A stretch of 64,000 nucleotides of DNA from Paenibacillus pinihumi DSM 23905 = JCM 16419 (GTDB lineage: Bacteria; Bacillota; Bacilli; Paenibacillales; Paenibacillaceae), in assembly GCF_000422505.1 (NCBI RefSeq), contig NZ_AULX01000024.1, positions 82,517 through 146,516 of the forward strand, given 5' to 3'. Below the pieces are notes generated by a model. It did not search any database. It was given only the letters and a program-made list of their open reading frames with translations, and was not told where the DNA came from. The position numbers and the translations under genes were made by a program. Shown here one piece after another: positions 8,085 to 16,950 of this stretch (within the stretch, counting starts at the first letter, position 1; every line of letters begins with the position of its first letter).

Positions 8085-9986
8085 GTGCTGATTGAAAAGA
8101 TTAACGACCCGAAGGATTTAAAGCAGCTTCATCTGGAGCAATTGCCGCAGCTTGCCGAGGAAATCAGAGAATTTCTGATCGGGAATCTGTCCATGACCGG
8201 AGGACATCTTGCCCCCAATCTGGGGGTCGTGGAGCTGACGCTGATCCTCCACTATCTATATGACAGCCCTAACGACAAAATTATATTTGATGTCGGACAT
8301 CAGTCCTACGTCCATAAAATTCTAACCGGCCGCAAGGATCGGTTCGATACTCTGCGCAAATATAAAGGGTTGTGCGGCTTTGTCAAGCGCTCCGAGAGTG
8401 AGCATGACGTATGGGAGGCAGGTCACAGCAGCACTTCGCTGTCTGCTGCAATGGGTATGGCACTCGCCCGTGACTTCAAAGGCGAGAACAATAAAGTCAT
8501 CGCTGTTATCGGGGACGGGGCTCTGACAGGCGGAATGGCATTGGAAGCGCTCAACCATATCGGACATGAAAAGCGCAATCTGATCGTTGTGCTGAATGAC
8601 AATGAGATGTCTATTGCTCCTAATGTCGGTGCGCTTCACAATTATTTGGGAAGAATCCGTTCCGATAAGCATTATCAGAAAGCCAAGGACGAATTCCAGC
8701 AGTTTCTGAACAAAATCCCGGCTATTGGCGGCAAGCTGGCGAAAACGGCAGAAAGGCTGAAAGACAGTCTGAAATATATGGTTGTATCCGGCATGCTGTT
8801 TGAAGAGTTCGGCCTTACGTATCTGGGGCCGGTGGATGGCCATGATATCGAGAAGCTGGCTGATGTATTCCAGCAGGCGAACAATGTAAGCGGACCTGTG
8901 CTTGTACACGTGCTGACTACAAAGGGGAAAGGCTATCAGCCTGCTGAAGCGGATTCCCATAAGTGGCACGGCATCACCCCGTACAAGATTGAATCCGGAC
9001 AGCTGCTCAAAGCGGTTGGGCCTCCGATGTACACGGAGATTTTCAGCCAGGCATTGATTGAGCTGGCTGGGCAAGATGAGAGGATTGTTGCAGTAACGCC
9101 TGCTATGCCGGGCGGCTCCGGCCTCGTGAAGTTTGGGGAGCTGTTTCCAGGACGGATGATTGATGTCGGTATTGCCGAGCAACATGCGGCGACAATGTCG
9201 GCTGCGCTGGCAATAGAAGGGTTGAAGCCGGTTTTTGCGGTTTATTCAACTTTCCTGCAACGTGCTTATGATCAGGTCGTTCATGATATTTGCCGTCAAA
9301 ATCTGAATGTCATTTTTGCGATTGACCGTGCAGGGTTTGTTGGTGCGGATGGTGAGACTCACCACGGTGTTTATGATATCCCGTTCCTCAGACATGTACC
9401 GAATCTGGTACTGATGATGCCGAAGGATGAAAATGAGCTCCGCAATATGATGAAGACGGCAGTTGATTACAACGACGGCCCGATTGCAGTTCGCTATCCG
9501 CGGGTAAACGGACGTGGAGTCGAGCTTGATCCGGAAATGACGGCCATCCCGATCGGATCATGGGAGACCTTACGCGAGGGAGAATCGGCCGTAATTATTA
9601 CCCAGGGCCCAATGATTCAGGTTGCCGAGGAAGCAGCTGAGCTGCTGAAGCGGGAAGGGTTGTCCATTCAGATCGTAAATGCCCGCTTTATCAAGCCGCT
9701 CGATGAAGAGTTGCTGCTCAAGCTTGCGGCGGAAAACCCGCATATGATAGTGCTCGAGGAAAGTGCGGTTATGGGCGGTTTGGGAGGCGCAGTACTGGAG
9801 TTCTACGCCCAGCGCGGTATTGACGGGCTTTCCGTTCGCTTAATGGGGATTCCTGATTGCTTTGTGGAGCATGGTTCTATCAAAGAGCAGAGACAGGAAA
9901 TCGGACTTACCCCGGATCATGTGGCTGCCCAGGTTATCAGCCTGATGTCAGGCCGCCTGCAGAATGTAAAAAGACAAAGAGGGTAA
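8085..9986 (+). CDS. dxs: 1-deoxy-D-xylulose-5-phosphate synthase
   Basis: Dxs condenses pyruvate and glyceraldehyde-3-phosphate using thiamine diphosphate, the entry step of the non-mevalonate isoprenoid pathway. The 633 residues include the ThDP motif from GDGALTGG (143-150) to NDNE (171-174), the H-rich [15 protein letters not shown], and the transketolase-type central part with [20 protein letters not shown]. The start is GTG at 8085, preceded by GTGAGGAAA. tlyA follows after 6 bases. Confidence 0.98.
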   Translation: MLIEKINDPKDLKQLHLEQLPQLAEEIREFLIGNLSMTGGHLAPNLGVVELTLILHYLYDSPNDKIIFDVGHQSYVHKILTGRKDRFDTLRKYKGLCGFVKRSESEHDVWEAGHSSTSLSAAMGMALARDFKGENNKVIAVIGDGALTGGMALEALNHIGHEKRNLIVVLNDNEMSIAPNVGALHNYLGRIRSDKHYQKAKDEFQQFLNKIPAIGGKLAKTAERLKDSLKYMVVSGMLFEEFGLTYLGPVDGHDIEKLADVFQQANNVSGPVLVHVLTTKGKGYQPAEADSHKWHGITPYKIESGQLLKAVGPPMYTEIFSQALIELAGQDERIVAVTPAMPGGSGLVKFGELFPGRMIDVGIAEQHAATMSAALAIEGLKPVFAVYSTFLQRAYDQVVHDICRQNLNVIFAIDRAGFVGADGETHHGVYDIPFLRHVPNLVLMMPKDENELRNMMKTAVDYNDGPIAVRYPRVNGRGVELDPEMTAIPIGSWETLREGESAVIITQGPMIQVAEEAAELLKREGLSIQIVNARFIKPLDEELLLKLAAENPHMIVLEESAVMGGLGGAVLEFYAQRGIDGLSVRLMGIPDCFVEHGSIKEQRQEIGLTPDHVAAQVISLMSGRLQNVKRQRG

Positions 9987-9992
9987 GGACAC

Positions 9993-10817
9993 ATGAGTGC
10001 AGCAAGCAAGGAACGTATTGATGTGCTTCTCGTGGAGCAAGGCTACTATGAGAGCCGTGAAAAAGCCAAGGCTGCTATTATGGCCGGGCTTGTCATCGCT
10101 GACGGGGAGAGAATAGAAAAAAGCGGCACCAAAATCCCCAGAACCGCCAGCATTACTGTAAAGGGTGCGCCTCATCCTTATGTAAGCCGCGGCGGATTGA
10201 AGCTGGAGAAGGCTATTGGTTTTTTTGGACTGAAAATGGAGGGGCTTGTCATGCTGGATATCGGAGCGTCTACGGGCGGATTTACCGATTGCGCTCTCCA
10301 GCATGGGGCGTCTTACGTCTATGCTGTTGATGTGGGCTACAACCAGCTTGACTGGTCCATTCGTCAGGACCCAAGAGTCAATGTCATGGAAAGAACCAAT
10401 TTCCGATATACAAAGCCTGAGGATTTGAGTGGTCCGGTTCCGGATTTTGCAACCATCGATGTATCCTTCATTTCCTTGCGGATCATTCTGCCTGCACTGG
10501 CAGGATTGCTAAGGGAAAGAGCCGGGGTTGTGGCGCTCATCAAGCCGCAATTCGAGGCTGGCAGGGAGAAGGTGGGCAAATCCGGAGTCGTCAGGGAAGC
10601 GTCCGTGCATCGGGAGGTACTGTCTCAGGTACTGAACTTTGCAGTTGAACTGGGATTCAGGGTGGAAGGCTTGACCTATTCCCCGATCACCGGAGGCGAG
10701 GGAAATATTGAATTTTTGGCTTATCTGAACTGGGTTCCGGGAGAAGAGCGGGATGCTCCAGGCCCTGAGCAGATTCATGAAATTGTAGCCCAGGCCGGCA
10801 GCAATTTTACGGGCTAA
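9993..10817 (+). CDS. tlyA: TlyA family RNA methyltransferase (S4 plus FtsJ-like)
   Basis: The family 2'-O-methylates ribosomal RNA; some members are haemolysins in name. The 274-residue protein has an N-terminal S4 RNA-binding domain (RIDVLLVEQGYYESREKAKAAIMAGLV, about 4-65) and a FtsJ-type methyltransferase domain with VMLDIGASTGGFTDCALQHGA as the AdoMet motif and ALIKPQFEAGREKVGK downstream. This is the same position as B. subtilis yqxC, between dxs and argR. The exact rRNA nucleotides modified are not known from sequence. Confidence 0.93.
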   Translation: MSAASKERIDVLLVEQGYYESREKAKAAIMAGLVIADGERIEKSGTKIPRTASITVKGAPHPYVSRGGLKLEKAIGFFGLKMEGLVMLDIGASTGGFTDCALQHGASYVYAVDVGYNQLDWSIRQDPRVNVMERTNFRYTKPEDLSGPVPDFATIDVSFISLRIILPALAGLLRERAGVVALIKPQFEAGREKVGKSGVVREASVHREVLSQVLNFAVELGFRVEGLTYSPITGGEGNIEFLAYLNWVPGEERDAPGPEQIHEIVAQAGSNFTG

Positions 10818-11119
10818 AAGAAGCAGATAGGATACAAATCAAAGAGTAAACTTTCAGCGGCAGTATGCTGACGTTGCCCGGGGAAATTCCCAGGAACACC
10901 AGCCTTGTCTGAAATGTTTGCTCTTTTTTTTAATTTTCCTGTAGCCATTTGGAAAACTTTTTGGTAAACTGTTCTTAGTTAAGCAAACAAATGTTCGCTT
11001 CACGTGGAGAGTTCCTTTCCCTATTGATTTCCTTGGCTGTCTGAACAGGAAAATTAAAGTCTCCTGCCGAATTAAAGGGTATGATGCCTGCATTATGCGG
11101 ACAGGAGGGATAGGTACAA
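10818..11119. other. 302-base intergenic region before the 156-aa gene
   Basis: No gene is supported here. It contains the short palindrome-like GGGGAAATTCCC near 10877, a T-rich run near 10922-10932, and the LexA-like site at 10984-10997. A TATGAT at about 11080 may be the -10 element for the following gene, but its -35 is unclear. No convincing terminator for tlyA was found. Confidence 0.5.
10984..10997. promoter_or_regulatory. LexA-like box upstream of the argR-recN group
   Basis: CAAACAAATGTTCG differs at one position from the Bacillus LexA (DinR) consensus CGAAC-N4-GTTCG. It sits about 120 bases before an unknown gene, argR and recN. RecN is a repair protein, so SOS control is plausible but unproven. 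Confidence 0.45.
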
Positions 11120-11590
11120 TTGGGTAAATACGGAGACTTATTTATCATGATTGTTGCCGGTGTTCTGCTGCTGATTTGGATGTACCGCGGCTTTTACCGC
11201 TGGCTTCACAGTCCTGCAGCGAGTCGTCGCCGTTCCTTATTGCTGCATCGCGGTCAGGAGCTTGATGCGGATGATGAATGCGTCAATTTTCTGGAATCTG
11301 AAGGTTATGCGGTACAATCTGGCAAGCATCGTGTTCCCGTCACGATAAACCTCGATGGCGAGCCGCTTAAGAGCCGACTGTATATAGAATACATCGCGGA
11401 GAAGGACGGCAGAACCTATGTGGTCAAGACGGCGAGGGAACGTATGCCTGTTGAATGGACAGGTTCAGGAATCAGAGACCGTTTTTTAGTCTTTGCTTTG
11501 CTGGTACCTTATTGTGAGGGCATATTATATGTAGATGTCAAGGCCAGATCTATCCGGACAATCTTGTTCACAGTTGCTGAAGAGGCATAA
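11120..11590 (+). CDS. Uncharacterised membrane-anchored protein, 156 aa
   Basis: Not recognised as a named family. There is one N-terminal membrane segment (FIMIVAGVLLLIWMYRGFY, about 8-26), a basic stretch, then a soluble domain of alternating strands and helices with VNFLESEGYAVQSGKHRVPV and LYIEYIAEKDGRTYVVKTAR; that domain resembles a restriction-endonuclease-like or DUF-type fold only in a very loose sense. The start is TTG at 11120 with GGAGGG nearby. It ends 22 bases before argR and appears to be co-transcribed with argR and recN. Confidence 0.7.
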   Translation: MGKYGDLFIMIVAGVLLLIWMYRGFYRWLHSPAASRRRSLLLHRGQELDADDECVNFLESEGYAVQSGKHRVPVTINLDGEPLKSRLYIEYIAEKDGRTYVVKTARERMPVEWTGSGIRDRFLVFALLVPYCEGILYVDVKARSIRTILFTVAEEA

Positions 11591-11612
11591 TGGGAAAACA
11601 ATAGGAGGTTTT

Positions 11613-12062
11613 ATGAAAGGAATTCGTCATATCAAGATAAGAGAAATTATTACCAATGATATAGTGGAAACCCAAGAGGATCTGGTTGAATCACTGCGCC
11701 AGGCTGGATTGCAGGTTACGCAGGCAACAGTATCCCGTGATATCCGGGAGCTGCAGTTGATTAAGGTCCAGACAGAGGACGGACGTTATAAATATGCGCT
11801 GCCAACCGAGCAGCGTTACAATCCGATTCATAAGCTGCGGCGTGCGATGCTTGATCATTATGTGCATATTGACTTTACGGATAATCTGGTGGTTATGAAA
11901 TGTCTGCCGGGTACTGCTAACGCCATATGTGTACTTCTTGACAATATGGAATGGAATGAAGTTATGGGTACGATTTGCGGTGACGACACCATTTTAATTA
12001 TTTGCCGTACCAAACAGAACAGTGAAGATATTGTATCAAGACTAACATCATTGCTTAATTAA
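11613..12062 (+). CDS. argR: Arginine repressor
   Basis: ArgR (AhrC in Bacillus) binds ARG boxes with arginine and represses arginine synthesis while activating catabolism. The 149-residue protein has a winged helix N-terminal domain (RHIKIREIITNDIVETQEDL and ATVSRDIRELQLIKV) and a C-terminal oligomerisation and arginine domain with PGTANAICVLLD and GTICGDDTILIICR. The ATG at 11613 is set by AGGAGG at 11604-11609; an upstream in-frame extension lacks a ribosome site and overlaps the preceding gene. recN follows after 18 bases. Confidence 0.97.
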   Translation: MKGIRHIKIREIITNDIVETQEDLVESLRQAGLQVTQATVSRDIRELQLIKVQTEDGRYKYALPTEQRYNPIHKLRRAMLDHYVHIDFTDNLVVMKCLPGTANAICVLLDNMEWNEVMGTICGDDTILIICRTKQNSEDIVSRLTSLLN

Positions 12063-12080
12063 TGAGGAGGTAAATCGAAC

Positions 12081-13784
12081 ATGCTTCGAGAGCTGTCTAT
12101 TCGCAATTTGGCTGTCATTGAATCCACCGTAGTTCACTTTAATAAAGGTTTTCATGTTTTGACGGGGGAGACTGGAGCGGGGAAATCGATTTTGATCGAT
12201 GCTTTGGGTCTGGTCATTGGTGCTCGTGGAGCAGCCGATATGATACGCCATGGTTGTGACCGTGCAGAAATTGAAGCCATGTTTGATTTGCCTTCCTCTC
12301 ATCCGGTGTGGGGGAAGCTGTCCCAGTATGGCATTAACGGAAAATCCGATGAACTGCTTGTCATCAGGCGGGAGTTGTCCAATCAGGGCAAAAGCATGAG
12401 CCGTATCAACGGCCAAATGGTTAATTTGACGATTCTTCGTGAAGTGGGCGAGCATCTTGTCAACCTGCACGGCCAGCACGAGCATCAGTCGCTTCTCAAG
12501 CCAGAGCAGCATCTTGAGTGGCTGGATGTCTATGCAGGTGCCCCTCTAATGGAGAAGAAGTCACAATACCGGCAGATTTTCCGCCGTTATCAGCAGGTTC
12601 GTGTAAAGCTTAGAGAACTGGAAGAAAATTCGCGGCAAAATATGCAAATGCTTGATTTATATAAATTTCAGGTTGAGGAAATTCAGACAGCCAATCTCAA
12701 GCCTGGTGAGGATGAATGGCTCGTTGAGGAAAAACGCAAACTAACTCATGCAGGCCGGAGGATGGATTATGCATCCGAGGCATATTCCTTGCTGTATAAC
12801 GGCGGCGGTTTGGACTCCATCAGCAGAGCTATTAACAAACTGGAGGAAATTCAAGCTTATGATCCTGCCGAGCTTGATCCGCTGCTTGAGCAGTTGCGTT
12901 CAGCCTTTTACCAGGCAGAGGATGCTGTATTTCAACTCCGCAATTACCGCGATATGATTGAATCCAATCCGGATCAATTGGAGGAGATTGAAGAACGTCT
13001 CAATCTGATTCATACGTTGAAACGCAAATACGGAGAGACTATTCCTGATATCATCAATTACCATCATAAGATTATGTATGAGGTAGACAAGCTTGAAAAC
13101 CGGGATGAACATTTGGGCAAGCTTCGTGAAGAAGAAGTGGCCCTTCATAAAAAAGCGATGGAATTAGCGTTCTCATTATCCGAGCTTCGCCGTCATGCTG
13201 CAAGCAAGCTGTCAGAAGCGGTTGAAGCGGAGTTGAGACAGCTTCATATGGAACGCACGATATTCCGTATTGAACTGAATCAGCATCGGGAAGGTGAGGA
13301 TGGTTACCGCTTGGCTCCACAAGGCATGGACGATGCAGTCTTCGTCATATCCCCGAATCCAGGGGAGCCGTTAAAACCAATCAACAAAATTGCTTCCGGT
13401 GGTGAGATGTCAAGGATTATGCTTGCCCTCAAAGCAATATTCGCCCAGCTCGATCAGGTTCCCGTACTCATTTTTGATGAGGTGGATACCGGCGTGAGCG
13501 GCAGGGCTGCGCAAGCGATTGCCGAGAAAATGTCGCAGTTGTCCAAGCAATGCCAGGTATTCTCCATTACTCATTTGCCTCAAGTTGCTTGTATGGCTGA
13601 TCATCATTATGAAATTAAAAAGCAGGTTAAAAATGAAAGAACAGCTACTTCTGTGACCCCTCTTCAGCAAAAAAGCCGGATAGAAGAGCTTGCCCGCATG
13701 CTGGGAGGCGTGGAAGTGACGGAAAAAACAAGACATCATGCACAAGAAATGCTTGACCTGGCGGATCGCCAGAAAGGAGCGTAA
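12081..13784 (+). CDS. recN: DNA repair protein RecN
   Basis: RecN is an SMC-like ATPase that acts at double-strand breaks. The 567-residue protein has Walker A GETGAGKS at 29-36, a long central coiled coil (about 160-380), and the C-terminal ABC half with KIASGGEMSRIMLALKAI (signature) and VLIFDEVDTGVSG (Walker B), plus ITHLPQVA. GAGGAGG precedes the ATG by about 12 bases. The argR-recN pair is conserved in Bacillales. Possible SOS control comes only from a LexA-like site farther upstream. Confidence 0.97.
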   Translation: MLRELSIRNLAVIESTVVHFNKGFHVLTGETGAGKSILIDALGLVIGARGAADMIRHGCDRAEIEAMFDLPSSHPVWGKLSQYGINGKSDELLVIRRELSNQGKSMSRINGQMVNLTILREVGEHLVNLHGQHEHQSLLKPEQHLEWLDVYAGAPLMEKKSQYRQIFRRYQQVRVKLRELEENSRQNMQMLDLYKFQVEEIQTANLKPGEDEWLVEEKRKLTHAGRRMDYASEAYSLLYNGGGLDSISRAINKLEEIQAYDPAELDPLLEQLRSAFYQAEDAVFQLRNYRDMIESNPDQLEEIEERLNLIHTLKRKYGETIPDIINYHHKIMYEVDKLENRDEHLGKLREEEVALHKKAMELAFSLSELRRHAASKLSEAVEAELRQLHMERTIFRIELNQHREGEDGYRLAPQGMDDAVFVISPNPGEPLKPINKIASGGEMSRIMLALKAIFAQLDQVPVLIFDEVDTGVSGRAAQAIAEKMSQLSKQCQVFSITHLPQVACMADHHYEIKKQVKNERTATSVTPLQQKSRIEELARMLGGVEVTEKTRHHAQEMLDLADRQKGA

Positions 13785-13899
13785 TTCAAACCATACAGGG
13801 AATGTTTTATAAGTCATAAAAGCAAGGGGACACGGTTACCTTATAGGTACGCCATTGGCGATAACCGTCGGATGATGGACCTAGGGAGCGTGAAAATCA

Positions 13900-15219
13900 T
13901 TGAATAATCGTAAACGATGGTTCGGTCTTATTCTCACACTCATCGTATGCATGATTGGTGTATCCTCCCCTTTTCAACATTTTGCTGCAATCCCGAGCGA
14001 GCTTCGTCTGTTCTCCGGACAGCAGAAGCACTTGAATTACGACATGCCGGTACACGCCAAACTATCCTTTAACTCAGAGGTTATGCGTGTTAACGGCTCC
14101 TTAAACAATACGGTAGATGTAGATCTGAACAAGCCGATCTCACTTGACCCGCTTCAAAGCGGACAAACCAAAATGACAATGAAGTTGTTTGGCTCCATTC
14201 CCTTCAAGACGGTCAAAGTACATGTGGTACCTGATCTGAAGGTTATCCCCGGAGGACAAACAATTGGAGTCAAGGTTAAATCCGCGGGCATTATGGTAGT
14301 TGGTCATCATGAGGTGATTACAGGGAAGGACTCCAAGCAGTCTCCCGGTGAGCAAGCTGAAATCAAGCTCGGTGATCTGATCGTTCGCATTAACGGCACT
14401 CATATTAATGAAGTTGCCAAAGTTTCCCCAATTGTAGAACAAGCCGGGAAGTCCGGTCAGCTACTACAGTTGTCGATCAAACGTAATGGTCAAATTGTAG
14501 ACAAACAGCTTAAGCCCGCATTTGATGTAGAAGATCAAGCTTGGAGACTGGGGCTTTACATTCGCGACTCGGCTGCAGGCGTAGGAACATTAACTTTTTA
14601 CGCTCCTGAGCAGGGGGTGTATGGGGCATTAGGCCATGTTATTACAGATATGGACACCCAGACTGCAATCGAAGTTGAAGATGGTCAGGTGCTTCAATCC
14701 AGTGTCACTTCAATTAACAAAAGTCAGCACGGGGAGCCAGGCGAGAAAAGAGCTCATTTTCTTAAAGAGGGCAAAATTCTTGGCAATGTCGTGCGTAATA
14801 CGCCTTTTGGTATCTTTGGCAAGATGAAGAATGTACCTACTCACGGATATGACAGCAAGCCTTTGCCTGTTGCTTTCGCTGAAGAAGTAAAGGAAGGTCC
14901 GGCAGAAATTCTGACGGTAATTGGCGGGCAAAAAGTGGAGAAGTTCAAAATCGATATCGTTCATGTGACGAAACAGTCTTCTCCGGCGACTAAAGGCATG
15001 GTTATCAAAATTACCGATAAGCGTCTTATTGAGAATACTGGCGGTATAGTCCAAGGTATGTCGGGCAGTCCGATTATTCAAAATGGCAAGCTTGTTGGTG
15101 CAGTAACACATGTATTCGTAAATGATCCGACCTCCGGTTATGGCTGCTTTATTGAATGGATGCTCCAGGACGCCGGTGTGTTAATGAAAAGGACAAGTCC
15201 AAATCTTAAGGCGAGCTAA
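13900..15219 (+). CDS. spoIVB: SpoIVB serine peptidase (S55)
   Basis: SpoIVB is secreted from the forespore and triggers pro-sigma-K processing by cutting SpoIVFA. The 439 residues have an N-terminal membrane/signal segment (9-25), a PDZ domain (about 115-205) and the peptidase domain. Residues equivalent to the B. subtilis catalytic triad (H236, D363, S378) are all found with a constant +10 offset: H246 in GALGHVITD, D373 in KITDKR and S388 in GMSGSPI. The TTG start lies just after GGGAGCG. The terminator stem begins before the stop codon. Confidence 0.96.
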   Translation: MNNRKRWFGLILTLIVCMIGVSSPFQHFAAIPSELRLFSGQQKHLNYDMPVHAKLSFNSEVMRVNGSLNNTVDVDLNKPISLDPLQSGQTKMTMKLFGSIPFKTVKVHVVPDLKVIPGGQTIGVKVKSAGIMVVGHHEVITGKDSKQSPGEQAEIKLGDLIVRINGTHINEVAKVSPIVEQAGKSGQLLQLSIKRNGQIVDKQLKPAFDVEDQAWRLGLYIRDSAAGVGTLTFYAPEQGVYGALGHVITDMDTQTAIEVEDGQVLQSSVTSINKSQHGEPGEKRAHFLKEGKILGNVVRNTPFGIFGKMKNVPTHGYDSKPLPVAFAEEVKEGPAEILTVIGGQKVEKFKIDIVHVTKQSSPATKGMVIKITDKRLIENTGGIVQGMSGSPIIQNGKLVGAVTHVFVNDPTSGYGCFIEWMLQDAGVLMKRTSPNLKAS

Positions 15220-15238
15220 AGCGCCTTAAGATTTTTTT
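15201..15238 (+). terminator. Terminator overlapping the end of spoIVB
   Basis: A perfect 13-base stem (AAATCTTAAGGCG at 15201-15213 with CGCCTTAAGATTT at 15222-15234) and a T run to 15238. The stem's 5' arm is inside the coding sequence; the stop codon is at 15217-15219 in the loop. The T run merges into a Spo0A box. Confidence 0.9.
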
Positions 15239-15244
15239 GTCGAA
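15238..15244 (+). promoter_or_regulatory. Spo0A box 1
   Basis: TGTCGAA, preceded by a T run, matches the 0A-box core. It is 188 bases upstream of spo0A and directly attached to the spoIVB terminator tail. Confidence 0.6.
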
Positions 15245-15332
15245 TGAGTTCGAAAACATTCGAAGAGTGATGGTTGTTGTAGTAAAATTTTTATTATAAA
15301 GGAAGTTAGAAAAAAAATAAAGAAAAATAATT

Positions 15333-15339
15333 TTCGACA
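15333..15339 (-). promoter_or_regulatory. Spo0A box 2
   Basis: TTCGACA, the reverse complement of TGTCGAA, is found just upstream of a sigma-H-like -35 element. Autoregulation of spo0A through such boxes is known in B. subtilis. Confidence 0.6.
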
Positions 15340-15340
15340 G

Positions 15341-15370
15341 AAGGATTTTATAAGTCGGTGTCGAAAATGT
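15341..15370 (+). promoter_or_regulatory. Sigma-H-like spo0A promoter with overlapping Spo0A box 3
   Basis: AAGGATTTT (15341-15349) resembles the sigma-H -35 and CGAAAATGT (15362-15370) its -10, with the expected 12-base gap. A third 0A core, TGTCGAA at 15359-15365, overlaps the -10. The layout fits a sporulation-stage promoter that is itself bound by Spo0A. Confidence 0.6.
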
Positions 15371-15431
15371 TATGACAGGAAAAGGAATTACATATTAAAC
15401 GGAGATTCAAAATCAAGGGAGGACCAGAACA

Positions 15432-16244
15432 TTGCAAAAAGTTGAAGTTTTATTAGCTGACGACAACAGAGAGTTCACGAATCTTTTATCCGAGTACATT
15501 TCTGAGCAGAGTGATATGGAAGTCATTGGGGTTGCTTATAATGGTGAAGAAGTGCTTCGTCACCTGGAAGAATCCCGCAAAGTGCCAGATGTATTGATTC
15601 TGGACATTATTATGCCTCATCTCGATGGACTTGGCGTATTGGAGCGGTTGCGGGAAATGAATCTGTCCCCTATGCCCAAAATTATTATGCTGACTGCTTT
15701 CGGCCAGGAAAACATCACTCAAAAAGCAGTGCAGCTTGGTGCTTCCTATTATATTTTAAAACCGTTTGATATGGAAATTCTGGCTAATCGTATTCGCCAA
15801 CTGGTAGGCAATTCTGTCGTGACCTCTTCGTCAACGTATACCGGCTCCGCAGTAAGTGTGAAATCCAATGTTGTACCGATTGCCAAAGGTAAAAATCTTG
15901 ACGCGAATATTACCAGCATCATTCATGAAATTGGTGTTCCGGCACATATTAAAGGATATCAGTATTTGCGCGAAGCAATTACAATGGTGTATAACAACAT
16001 CGAAATTTTGGGTGCGATTACAAAAACGCTGTATCCGGCAATCGCCGAAAAATTCAAAACGACACCATCCCGCGTCGAGCGCGCCATTCGCCATGCGATC
16101 GAAGTCGCCTGGACACGCGGCAATATCGACAGTATCAGCCATCTTTTTGGCTACACCATTAATATTAGTAAATCAAAACCCACCAACAGCGAGTTTATAG
16201 CGATGGTAGCAGATAAGCTGCGCATTGAGCATAAGGTTTCTTGA
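15432..16244 (+). CDS. spo0A: Sporulation transcription factor Spo0A
   Basis: Spo0A is the phosphorelay output and master regulator of sporulation. The 270-residue protein has an N-terminal receiver (acidic pocket D10, D11; phosphoacceptor D58 in [10 protein letters not shown] in ILKPFD) and the Spo0A C-terminal DNA-binding domain, with the very conserved [20 protein letters not shown] and the tail [20 protein letters not shown]. The start is TTG at 15432 behind AAGGGAGGACC. Its promoter region holds three Spo0A boxes. The neighbour spoIVB is the same as in all Bacillales. Confidence 0.98.
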   Translation: MQKVEVLLADDNREFTNLLSEYISEQSDMEVIGVAYNGEEVLRHLEESRKVPDVLILDIIMPHLDGLGVLERLREMNLSPMPKIIMLTAFGQENITQKAVQLGASYYILKPFDMEILANRIRQLVGNSVVTSSSTYTGSAVSVKSNVVPIAKGKNLDANITSIIHEIGVPAHIKGYQYLREAITMVYNNIEILGAITKTLYPAIAEKFKTTPSRVERAIRHAIEVAWTRGNIDSISHLFGYTINISKSKPTNSEFIAMVADKLRIEHKVS

Positions 16245-16316
16245 GAGGGTAAGAATCAATAAGGTTAGGAAATGAACTGTCTCCATACCTTATGCATCGT
16301 TTATATACAAGTGAAG

Positions 16317-16361
16317 ACCGCTTCTTTGCTACCCTACAGGGTGAGTGGGGAGGCGGTTTTT
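16317..16361 (+). terminator. Terminator after spo0A
   Basis: ACCGCTTC (16317-16324) pairs with GAGGCGGT (16350-16357), with an inner ACCC/GGGT hairpin, followed by five T. Confidence 0.75.
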
Positions 16362-16411
16362 GATTCAATTCCGATAATATTTAGCTAGCATCTGAAAAAT
16401 TTACATGATCA

Positions 16412-16453
16412 TAAAAAAAGATGGATGGCTTCTTCATACAGAGCCCTCCATCT
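16412..16453 (-). terminator. Terminator of the DUF2627 gene
   Basis: Read on the minus strand, AGATGGAGGGCT (16453-16442) pairs with AGCCATCCATCT (16430-16419) with one mismatch, followed by a run of T (the A run at 16413-16419 on the + strand). Confidence 0.75.
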
Positions 16454-16478
16454 ATGTACTCTTTTCTGTATCAACATC

Positions 16479-16778
16479 TTACTGAATATTCTGTCTCTCT
16501 GGTCTTGGTCTTTTTTTTCTGAAACGGGGGGCAACATAGTTCCGTTTGCGGTCACGGAAGAAAATCCAGCCGCCTATAAATCCAACCCCGGCAATAAACA
16601 AAATGACACCAAGCAGGAACTGGCCCCACGCAAAACTATGGACAACTCCATCATCATTTCCGAATCCTGAAAAATAATCAAAAACGGAATCTTTCATTTT
16701 CAAAAAACCCACAGTAGCAGCTGCTCCCGGAATTACAAGCAGCAGCACAGCAATAAATCTGACAAGAACAACTCCCAT
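16479..16778 (-). CDS. yqzF: DUF2627 membrane protein
   Basis: A 99-residue protein with two membrane segments (VLVRFIAVLLLVIPGAAATVGFL and WGQFLLGVILFIAGVGFIGGW regions) and a very basic, Arg/Lys-rich tail that should face the cytoplasm. It corresponds to DUF2627, found between spo0A and the bkd genes as yqzF in B. subtilis. Function is unknown. It is the only minus-strand gene in the first 22 kb and has its own terminator. Confidence 0.85.
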   Translation of the reverse strand: MGVVLVRFIAVLLLVIPGAAATVGFLKMKDSVFDYFSGFGNDDGVVHSFAWGQFLLGVILFIAGVGFIGGWIFFRDRKRNYVAPRFRKKRPRPERQNIQ

Positions 16779-16880
16779 TTCATGCTTCCTCCAGACAGCA
16801 ACGGCAACGTTATACGCTTATGATTATCCTTATGATACCTTGTTCGCTTCCTTCTGTCCACGTTAAACGGTGCAATGCGG

Positions 16881-16910
16881 TTTACGATACCCGGTAAAAA
16901 CAGTTACAAT
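16881..16910 (+). promoter_or_regulatory. Putative promoter of lpd
   Basis: TTTACG (16881-16886) and TACAAT (16905-16910) are spaced by 18 bases, 41 bases before the lpd start. No sigma-L type -24/-12 element (TGGCAC-N5-TTGCA) was seen. Confidence 0.45.
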
Positions 16911-16950
16911 AGCAGTAGGTAGCAAGGTTATACCAATTGGAGGTTATCGG

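Noticed and set aside
8322..9185. A 287-codon minus-strand frame within dxs
   Set aside because: Antisense to a complete Dxs with ThDP motif and no sign of a separate gene.
10854..11093. A 79-codon minus-strand frame in the intergenic region before the 156-aa gene
   Set aside because: No ribosome site, odd composition and no motif; it also covers the LexA-like site.
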